Shown here: one piece after another, positions 58,686-64,000 of the stretch | How positions within the stretch are numbered: position 1 is the stretch's first letter | How the letters are laid out: every line of letters begins with the position of its first letter | NCBI RefSeq assembly: GCF_001411495.1 | Contig: NZ_CP012983.1 | Location: 310,001-374,000 of the forward strand | Direction: 5' to 3' | Length of the DNA: 64,000 bases | From: Burkholderia cepacia ATCC 25416 | GTDB lineage: Bacteria; Pseudomonadota; Gammaproteobacteria; Burkholderiales; Burkholderiaceae | Program-made: the position numbers and the translations under genes | The notes under the pieces: generated by a model | The model's database searches: none | Told to the model about the DNA's origin: nothing | The model's input: the letters and a program-made list of their open reading frames with translations, nothing else

Positions 58686-58716
58686 ACTGTAGGTTTAAAG
58701 TTAGGTTTAATGTCAA
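58686..58716 (-). promoter_or_regulatory. MerR-type promoter P1 (19-bp spacer) of the alpha/beta hydrolase
   Basis: On the minus strand: TTGACA (58711-58716), 19-base spacer, TACAGT (58686-58691). The spacer holds TTAAA-N6-TTTAA, the dyad shared with P2 and P3. A 19-bp spacer instead of 17 is diagnostic of MerR/SoxR-type promoters, in which the bound regulator distorts DNA to align the elements. It lies 18 bases from the divergent merR gene. Confidence 0.85.
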
Positions 58717-58734
58717 CACGGTTGCGAGGCAGGT

Positions 58735-59184
58735 ATGAGAATTGGAGAGCTCGCGAAGCTCAGTGGCCTGACGGCATCGCGGATCCGTTTCTACGAGGCT
58801 GAAGGGCTGCTCACCGCGGTCGAGCGCGGCACGAACGGTTATCGCGACTACGGCGAAGACGCGGTGTGGATGCTCGAGATCATCGCCGGCGCGCAGCGCG
58901 CCGGGTTCTCGCTGGAGCAGATCCGCCATCTGCTGCCGGTGAAAGCCGGCAACTGGCAGCATGACGGGCTGGTGGCGGCGCTCGAACGGAAAGTCGTCGA
59001 GATCGAGGCGATGCAGAAGCGTCTCAAGGAGAACAAGGCGCAACTGCTCGTCGCGATCGACAGCATCCGGAACCGGCCGACCGAACTGAACTGCTCGGAG
59101 CGTACGCGGTGGGTGATGGACCGGTTGCGCAAACCGGCAGTGGTGCCGATACGCGGCAAGGGCCGGCGCACGGCCGCCAAATGA
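58735..59184 (+). CDS. MerR-family transcriptional regulator (MerR1)
   Basis: A 149-residue MerR protein. MRIGELAKLSGLTASRIRFYEAEGLL is the typical winged helix and wing (RIRFYE motif), followed by the coiled-coil dimerisation helix (VAALERKVVEIEAMQKRLKENKAQLL). No CxxC SoxR-type iron-sulfur cluster or metal-binding cysteines are seen beyond a single C in LNCSE, so the effector is probably an organic ligand or stress. Divergent from the alpha/beta hydrolase and adjacent to P1. Confidence 0.92.
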   Translation: MRIGELAKLSGLTASRIRFYEAEGLLTAVERGTNGYRDYGEDAVWMLEIIAGAQRAGFSLEQIRHLLPVKAGNWQHDGLVAALERKVVEIEAMQKRLKENKAQLLVAIDSIRNRPTELNCSERTRWVMDRLRKPAVVPIRGKGRRTAAK

Positions 59185-59254
59185 TTCGGCGCTCCCGCCG
59201 GGCGCACCGGCCGGCCGTCCCGACGCGATCCGACGCGCCCCTCTATTCCGCTCC

Positions 59255-59285
59255 TTGACCTTAAAGTTGACTTCAATCCTAGAGT
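59255..59285 (+). promoter_or_regulatory. MerR-type promoter P2 (19-bp spacer) of the ADC-like/saccharopine operon
   Basis: TTGACC (59255-59260), 19-base spacer, TAGAGT (59280-59285), with TTAAA-N6-TTCAA in the spacer. The AAG-TTGAC-TTC core closely resembles known SoxR/MerR1-type sites. It drives the gene at 59361. Confidence 0.88.
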
Positions 59286-59360
59286 GCTTGCTGACGGCGG
59301 TGAGTCAGCGGGCTTCGGGTGTTGCCTGCCACGGTCGATCATCGACGAGAGGCGACGAAC

Positions 59361-60278
59361 ATGGACAGGCGGTTTACACAGGTCGAATTCGGGCCGCACA
59401 CGGTCGACGTGCCCGAAGGCGGGTACTACGACCGGTTCCGGATGAATCCCGACCTCGACGAGGTGGCGCGAGATCCCGCCGCGGGGAACATCGATTTTTT
59501 CCGTCGGATTCCGAAGCGTCAGGTCGCTTCGCGGGTCGGCCCGACCTGGGCACCGAATTTCTACTACCGTTCCAGCAGCATCCAGCTGCTGTTCCTTGCG
59601 CCGCTCGAACGCCTGCGGACCACGCTGCCGGTGCCGCTCGAACCGCTGCGTGCGCTGCCCGGGTACGGGTTGGTCGCGCTGACCTTCTTCTCGTATTCGG
59701 TGTGCGACAACGATCCGTATGACGAAGTGTCCGTCGCGGTGGTTATCCGCCGGCCCGGCGCGACAGGGTCGCACGCGCGCGAGCTGATCGATTCGATGCG
59801 GCGCCGGAGCTTCTTCGCGCACGTGCTGGCGCTGCCGGTCACCACGGAAATCGCGCGAGTGCGCGGCGTGCACGGTTATCAGTTGCCCAAGTGGCTTGCC
59901 GACATCGACGTGGACCTCGGCGCCACCGCCCGCGCACGCATCGCCGGCCCGGGCGGCCGGCCGGACCTGAGCCTGAGCGTGCCGCTGCCGGTACTGACCC
60001 ACGTCGCATCGCAGTCGCACATGGGCTCGACGACGATGATCAATCGCATCGACGGCGAATGGCACCAGACATCGGTGCAGACGAATGCGCTATCGTTCGC
60101 CCAGCGCCTGTTGCCGCGCAACGTCGAGCTCGTGCGGCACGGCGGCCCGTTGAGCCAGCTGCTCGACGGGCTGGGCGCGTCCACCATCCTGCGTCTCGAC
60201 GTGGTGAAGGACGCGCAACTGGTCCTGAACCTGCCGACCCCGTTGAAGGCCTTCGATGAACCCGGAAAGCAACGCTGA
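59361..60278 (+). CDS. Acetoacetate decarboxylase-like protein
   Basis: A 305-residue protein of the acetoacetate decarboxylase-like fold (ADC family). Segments such as LVALTFFSYSVCDNDPYDEVSVAVVIRRPG and the mid-region HVLALPVTTEIARVRGVHGYQLPKW match the family; the Schiff-base lysine may be in LPKW. Members include decarboxylases and proteins of unknown role. GAGAGG precedes the ATG. It is transcribed from P2, then the saccharopine-dehydrogenase-like gene follows after 57 bases. Confidence 0.78.
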   Translation: MDRRFTQVEFGPHTVDVPEGGYYDRFRMNPDLDEVARDPAAGNIDFFRRIPKRQVASRVGPTWAPNFYYRSSSIQLLFLAPLERLRTTLPVPLEPLRALPGYGLVALTFFSYSVCDNDPYDEVSVAVVIRRPGATGSHARELIDSMRRRSFFAHVLALPVTTEIARVRGVHGYQLPKWLADIDVDLGATARARIAGPGGRPDLSLSVPLPVLTHVASQSHMGSTTMINRIDGEWHQTSVQTNALSFAQRLLPRNVELVRHGGPLSQLLDGLGASTILRLDVVKDAQLVLNLPTPLKAFDEPGKQR

Positions 60279-60335
60279 CGCCACGTCCGTTCGCGGTACC
60301 CCCGCGCCGAAGGAATCCCCCATGAGGAACCGCCC

Positions 60336-61580
60336 ATGACCCGGCCGACCCACGATCTCGTCGTATTTGGCGCCACCAGTTTCGTCGGGCAGATCCTGGC
60401 CCGCTACCTGTCCGAGTACCTGTCGGGCTCCGGCGAGACGCTGCGCTGGGCCATCGCCGGCCGCTCCGAAGCGAAGCTCGGGCAGGTCAGGGATACGCTG
60501 GGTGCGGCCGGGCAGTCGGTGCCGATCATCGTTGCCGATGCGGCCGACGAAGCGCAGCTTCGAGCGCTCTGCGCGCAGACGCGCGTGGTCGTGTCCACCG
60601 TCGGCCCCTATGCGCTTTACGGGGAGCCGCTGGTCAGGGTCTGCGCGGAAACCGGCACCGACTACTGCGACCTCACCGGCGAAACACAGTGGATCAAACG
60701 GATGATCGACAGGTACGAGCCGGCGGCGCGGCAATCCGGCGCGCGCATCGTCCATTGCTGCGGCTTCGATTCGGTGCCGTCGGACATGGGCGTGTTCTTC
60801 CTGCAGCAGCAGGCGCGGCAGCGGTGGGGCGTGCCGGCCGCGCAGGTGAAGATGCGCGTCAGGACGCTGAAGGGCGGCGCGTCGGGCGGCACGGTGGCGA
60901 GCGTGATCAACGTCGTCCGCGAAGCGGCCGCCGATCCCGCGTTGCGCAGGGAACTGCTCGATCCTTATTCGCTGTGCCCGAAGGGGCACGGCTTCACGGT
61001 ACGCCAGCATGCGGTGCGATCCGCGGCGTTCGATCGCGACTTCGACGCGTGGATCGCGCCATTCGTGATGGCGGCGATCAACGAGCGTGTCGTGCATCGT
61101 TCCAATGCGCTGGCCGGCAACGCGTACGGCAGCCGCTTCACGTATGACGAAGCGGTGATGACGGGCACGGGCCTGAAGGGCCGCCTGACGGCGCTGACGA
61201 TGGTGGCCGGCCTCGGCGCGTTCATGGTCGGTGTCCTCATCAAGCCGGTGCGCAGCCTGATGGAGCGTTTTCTGCTGCCGAAGCCCGGCGAGGGGCCGAG
61301 CGCGGCCGCCCAGCTGGCCGGCCGTTACGATTTGCGTTTCTTCGGTCGTGCCGACGACGGGCGGACCTTGCGCGTGAAAGTCACCGGCGACCGCGATCCG
61401 GGCTATGGCTCCACCGGCAAGATGCTCGGCCAGGCCGCGATCGGTCTCGCGCTGGATTACGGCGGAGACGGTGTCAAGACCGGCCGCGGCGGCGGCTTCT
61501 GGACGCCCGCGACGATGTTCGACGAGCGCTACATCGAGCGCCTGGTTCGCCACGCGGGGCTGCGTTTCGACGTGATGTGA
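60336..61580 (+). CDS. Saccharopine dehydrogenase-like (trans-acting enoyl reductase-like) NAD(P)-binding protein
   Basis: A 414-residue protein with N-terminal Rossmann motif VFGATSFVGQILARYL and the block VVSTVGPYALYGEPLVRVCAETGTDYCDLTGE. This is the saccharopine dehydrogenase-like group that includes mycobacterial trans-acting enoyl reductases; true saccharopine dehydrogenase activity is not implied. HCCGFDSVPSDMG follows. Two hydrophobic segments occur near the C-terminal third (LTMVAGLGAFMVGVLI). It lies in the P2 operon. Confidence 0.87.
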   Translation: MTRPTHDLVVFGATSFVGQILARYLSEYLSGSGETLRWAIAGRSEAKLGQVRDTLGAAGQSVPIIVADAADEAQLRALCAQTRVVVSTVGPYALYGEPLVRVCAETGTDYCDLTGETQWIKRMIDRYEPAARQSGARIVHCCGFDSVPSDMGVFFLQQQARQRWGVPAAQVKMRVRTLKGGASGGTVASVINVVREAAADPALRRELLDPYSLCPKGHGFTVRQHAVRSAAFDRDFDAWIAPFVMAAINERVVHRSNALAGNAYGSRFTYDEAVMTGTGLKGRLTALTMVAGLGAFMVGVLIKPVRSLMERFLLPKPGEGPSAAAQLAGRYDLRFFGRADDGRTLRVKVTGDRDPGYGSTGKMLGQAAIGLALDYGGDGVKTGRGGGFWTPATMFDERYIERLVRHAGLRFDVM

Positions 61581-61705
61581 GTGCGCGCCGTCGGCCCTGC
61601 GACAGGAAGCCGATAAAGATCGGATAGCGAATCAATTTCAGGAGACAACCTGCAGTCACGACGGGACGGATGGCCGGATGCGATCCGGCGAAGGAGTATC
61701 GGAAC

Positions 61706-62179
61706 ATGAAGATCGGGGAACTGGCGGAACGCACCGGCCTTACTCCTTCGTGCATCCGCTTCTACGAGCGCATCGGTCTGTTGACGCTCGTCGCGCGCGA
61801 AGCGAACGGCTACCGCTCCTATCCGCAGGAAGCGGTGACGGTGCTCGATCTGATCACGGCGGCGCAGAAGGCGGATTTCAGCCTCGACGAGATTCGCACG
61901 CTGATTCCGGCCGGCCTCGCGCAGTGGCCATGCGATTCGTTGCTGGAGGCGCTGCACCGCAAGGTGCGGGACATCGAGGCACTGGAGGCGCGGCTGGCGC
62001 GCAGCAAGGGGCAGGTCTTGTCGCTGATCGCCGAAATCGCGGCGAAACCGGCGTCGGTCGATTGTGCGACCCATGCGAAACGATTGCTGTCGCGGGTCCC
62101 GCCGGGGAATGCAGCGGATGGCGGCGAGGCCGCCGCCGATCGCGACGAACCGGTGTTGCGCCGGCCGACCCGCGCGTAG
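61706..62179 (+). CDS. MerR-family transcriptional regulator (MerR2)
   Basis: A 157-residue MerR protein. MKIGELAERTGLTPSCIRFYERIGLL is the DNA-binding part; the dimer helix is SLLEALHRKVRDIEALEARLARS. It has a longer, charged C-terminus (DRDEPVLRRPTRA). AAGGAG lies nine bases before ATG 61706. It is convergent with the DJ-1 gene and follows the saccharopine-dehydrogenase-like gene by 125 bases. It is a second candidate for the regulator of P1-P3; the two MerR proteins are similar in their DNA-binding helices. Confidence 0.92.
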   Translation: MKIGELAERTGLTPSCIRFYERIGLLTLVAREANGYRSYPQEAVTVLDLITAAQKADFSLDEIRTLIPAGLAQWPCDSLLEALHRKVRDIEALEARLARSKGQVLSLIAEIAAKPASVDCATHAKRLLSRVPPGNAADGGEAAADRDEPVLRRPTRA

Positions 62180-62199
62180 CGGGGCGCCGGCGCATCACC

Positions 62200-62883
62200 T
62201 CACAGCAGCGCGACGACCTGCTCGGCGGTCGCCTTCGCCGATTGCGGATTCTGGCCGGTCACCAGACGGCCGTCGACGACGACGTTCGACGTGAACGGCA
62301 GCAGCGCCTTCTCGTAGCGCGCGCCACGCTGCTGCATCTGCTCCTCGACGTTGTACGGCACCTTCTTCGCGACACCGGCGAGGATTTCCTCCACCCACGA
62401 GTAGCCGGTGATCCGGCGTCCGGCAACCAGCAGCGAGCCGTCCGACAGCGTCGTGTTCAGCAGCCCGCAGTAGCCGTGACAGACCGACGACACGACGCCG
62501 CCGCGCTCGTAGATCTCGCGCGTGAGCCGCTGCAGCCCCGCGTCGTCCGGGTAGTCCCACATCACGGCATGGCCGCCGGTGAAGTAGATCGCGTCGAAAT
62601 CGGCCGGATCGATCTCGTCGGGGCGCGCGGTATTGGCAAGCAGGGCCGCGTTGGCCTTGTCGGCGCGCCACGCTTTCGAGGCGGCGTCGGCGTGCGGCCA
62701 TTTGAGCGAGCGTGGCTCCAGCGGCGACACGCCGCCCTTGGGGCTCACGAGCCTCTGCTCATAGCCTTTCGCCGCGAAGATGTGGTGGGCATGAGTCAGT
62801 TCGGACAGCCACAGGCCGGTCGGTTGCGACGGGTCGGCGTAGTGCGCGACGTTGCTGACGACGTGAAGGATGCGCTTGCTCAT
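62200..62883 (-). CDS. DJ-1/PfpI-family protein (type 1 glutamine amidotransferase-like)
   Basis: A 227-residue DJ-1/PfpI superfamily protein, resembling Hsp31-type/glyoxalase III chaperones. The nucleophile elbow is C135-H136 in SSVCHGYCG. DAIYFTGGHAVMWD holds the preceding acid-containing block. Members detoxify methylglyoxal or act as chaperones. AAGGAA precedes the ATG. It is transcribed from P3, a MerR-type promoter, so it probably belongs to the stress response. Confidence 0.88.
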   Translation of the reverse strand: MSKRILHVVSNVAHYADPSQPTGLWLSELTHAHHIFAAKGYEQRLVSPKGGVSPLEPRSLKWPHADAASKAWRADKANAALLANTARPDEIDPADFDAIYFTGGHAVMWDYPDDAGLQRLTREIYERGGVVSSVCHGYCGLLNTTLSDGSLLVAGRRITGYSWVEEILAGVAKKVPYNVEEQMQQRGARYEKALLPFTSNVVVDGRLVTGQNPQSAKATAEQVVALL

Positions 62884-62988
62884 GATGCGGATTCCTTTTC
62901 ATCGGCCACGGGCGGACGTCTTCTACGTGCCGCCGGATTGTCGGATGGCAGTACACATACCCATGGCCTCGATACGCTGCCGAGGCAA

Positions 62989-63019
62989 ACCATAACCTTT
63001 AAGCAAAGTTGAAGGTCAA
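62989..63019 (-). promoter_or_regulatory. MerR-type promoter P3 (19-bp spacer) of the DJ-1 gene
   Basis: On the minus strand: TTGACC (63014-63019), 19-base spacer, TATGGT (62989-62994), with TTCAA-N6-TTAAA in the spacer. ACCTTnAA-N6-TTnAAGGT is the full dyad, the best of the three. The -35 overlaps the stop codon of the tetR gene at 63016. Confidence 0.85.
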
Positions 63020-63687
63020 GACCCTTTCGCTTTCGCTTTTGTTTTTGTCTTTGCTTCCCGCGCAGGGCTGGCGGGCAGTATGAGTCCGTCCAGCAAGGTT
63101 GTCAGCGCATCTTCGATCGCGTGATCGCCGACCTTCTCGCGCACCAGCCGCCTGTCGATCGCCAGCATCGTCAGGCCGTGCAGATGCGCCCAGCAGGCAG
63201 TTGCCTGGCCGAGCGCCGGGCGCGGGCGGATCGTGCCGGCGCGCTGGCCGTGTTCCAGGATGTCGACGACCAGCAGGAAAGGCGCCTGCACGCGCGGATC
63301 GAGATGGATGTCCGAGGGCTCCCCGGCATCCGCGGCAAACATCAGTCGATAGAGATCCGGGTTGCGCTGCCCGAATGCGAGATGGGCATACGCGAGCGCC
63401 AGCAGCACGTCCGGTGCGCTCGCCGCGGGATCGATGGACGCGGCGAGCTCGTCGCGCAGGCGGTCGAAGCCGATCAGTGCGAGCTCGTGCAGCAACGCGG
63501 CCTTGTCCGGGAAATGCCGGTACGGCGCGGAGTGGCTGACGTTCGCGCGCCGCGCGATTTCACGCAGCGTGAACTGCCAGCCCTGCTGCTCCTGCAGCGT
63601 GTCGAGCGCCGTTTCGATGATCGCGCGACGCAGATCCCCGTGGTGATAGGCCTTTTGCCCGGCGTCCGCATCCTCATCCGACGACAT
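63016..63687 (-). CDS. TetR-family transcriptional regulator
   Basis: A 223-residue TetR protein with a canonical DNA-binding region (YHHGDLRRAIIETALDTLQEQQGWQFTLREIARRANVSHSAPYRHFPDKAALLHEL), of the WHG-type ligand-domain subfamily. A lysine-rich tail with alternating T/A and K (AKTKTKAKAKGS) ends the protein. ATG 63687 follows AGGAG. It is divergent from the aldehyde dehydrogenase gene and probably controls it. Confidence 0.9.
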   Translation of the reverse strand: MSSDEDADAGQKAYHHGDLRRAIIETALDTLQEQQGWQFTLREIARRANVSHSAPYRHFPDKAALLHELALIGFDRLRDELAASIDPAASAPDVLLALAYAHLAFGQRNPDLYRLMFAADAGEPSDIHLDPRVQAPFLLVVDILEHGQRAGTIRPRPALGQATACWAHLHGLTMLAIDRRLVREKVGDHAIEDALTTLLDGLILPASPAREAKTKTKAKAKGS

Positions 63688-63702
63688 CGTGTTGCTCCTA
63701 TG

Positions 63703-63732
63703 TTGACAGGGGACACATTGTGGGCCTATGAT
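63703..63732 (+). promoter_or_regulatory. Promoter of the aldehyde dehydrogenase gene
   Basis: TTGACA at 63703-63708, an 18-base spacer and TATGAT at 63727-63732. A second GTTGACA occurs at 63744-63750, so this is a direct repeat that could be bound by the divergent TetR. It lies 55 bases before the start of the downstream gene. Confidence 0.6.
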
Positions 63733-63786
63733 CCGCCGCATGCAAGTTGACAGTGTCTACATCGACGCAACCTCGTGAGGTTCACC

Positions 63787-64000
63787 ATGGCCGTTTCCGC
63801 AGAATCCATCTCGAGCTTCGACCCGGCGGTGCTGCTGGCCCGCCAGCGCAACGCGTTCGTCAGCGAGGGGCCGCCGACCTTGCAGCAGCGCAAGGCCAGG
63901 CTCGCGCGGCTGCGCGCCGTGGTGCTGGCGTATCGCCGCGAAGTGGAGGAGGCGATCAGCGCCGATTTCGGGAATCGCTCGCGGCACGAGACCGCGATCA
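63787..64000 (+). CDS. Aldehyde dehydrogenase, coniferyl-aldehyde type, 5' part (cut by window end)
   Basis: The first 71 residues of an ALDH. RLARLRAVVLAYRREVEEAISADFGNRSRHET is characteristic of the coniferyl aldehyde dehydrogenase (CalB-like) subfamily, which oxidises coniferyl and other aryl or fatty aldehydes. The catalytic region lies beyond the window. GAGG is before the ATG at 63787. It is divergent from, and probably repressed by, the TetR protein. Confidence 0.8.
   Translation, partial: MAVSAESISSFDPAVLLARQRNAFVSEGPPTLQQRKARLARLRAVVLAYRREVEEAISADFGNRSRHETAI

Noticed and set aside
1..64000. tRNA, rRNA, CRISPR, insertion sequences and prophage
   Set aside because: No cloverleaf-like, spacer-repeat, transposase or phage structural sequence was seen in either strand on reading through.

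Overview
The window is about 64 kb of high-GC, gene-dense DNA. Its codon use, its frequent ATGA stop/start overlaps and its gene content (squalene-hopene cyclase, RND efflux, many LysR, GntR, TetR and MerR regulators, a DUF4148 protein, DszC/SfnB-type enzymes) point to a Burkholderia, probably of the B. cepacia complex and probably a secondary chromosome. No rRNA, tRNA, CRISPR array, insertion sequence or prophage was seen. The organism is inferred from gene content alone.

Layout. 1-4.8 kb: a PuuP-like permease, a class III aminotransferase and an aldehyde dehydrogenase, looking like a polyamine/amine catabolic operon, followed by the decayed 5' end of an M81 metallopeptidase gene. 4.8-13.4 kb: a FadR-type GntR regulator divergent from a five-gene Liv-type ABC importer, an M20 amidohydrolase and an intact M81 protein; the shared intergenic region holds a consensus-like promoter and a perfect 20-bp palindrome. 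13.5-20.8 kb: a secreted beta-propeller protein, then two exported lipoprotein glycosidases (GH92 and GH2). 20.8-28.7 kb: a methyltransferase with a zinc-ribbon-like N-terminus, a 44-residue membrane protein, a FlxA-like protein behind a FliA-like promoter, an alpha/beta hydrolase, a class C beta-lactamase without a linked ampR, a cupin, an ankyrin protein, an NAD-dependent epimerase-like enzyme and a LysR regulator. 28.8-34.6 kb: an RND efflux operon (adaptor, pump, outer-membrane factor).

34.9-42.1 kb: a DUF4148 protein, two near-identical aldo/keto reductases flanking an SRPBCC protein and a LysR regulator, both reductases having the same duplicated promoter, then squalene-hopene cyclase divergent from a TetR regulator. 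42.1-47.3 kb: a PDZ protein, a possible small RNA or attenuator before a P-loop kinase, a VOC protein, a chemoreceptor with a FliA-like promoter, a cluster of DnaA-box-like sites and an OsmC protein. 47.5-56.5 kb: an organosulfur acquisition locus with a taurine/sulfonate-type ABC importer, an MFS transporter, an NtaA/DszA-type monooxygenase and two divergent DszC/SfnB-type oxidoreductases. 56.6-64 kb: an HD hydrolase, a glutathione S-transferase pseudogene, then a MerR-centred stress cluster (alpha/beta hydrolase, two MerR regulators, acetoacetate-decarboxylase-like and saccharopine-dehydrogenase-like proteins, a DJ-1/PfpI protein) and a TetR regulator divergent from a coniferyl-aldehyde-dehydrogenase-like gene cut by the window end.

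The most notable regulatory pattern is three promoters at 58.7, 59.3 and 63.0 kb. All have a 19-bp spacer between -35 and -10 and the same internal dyad, the hallmark of MerR/SoxR-type activation, so they define a small local regulon. Other observations are a relic of an operon duplication (M81), a duplicated AKR/promoter unit, and two motility-type promoters.
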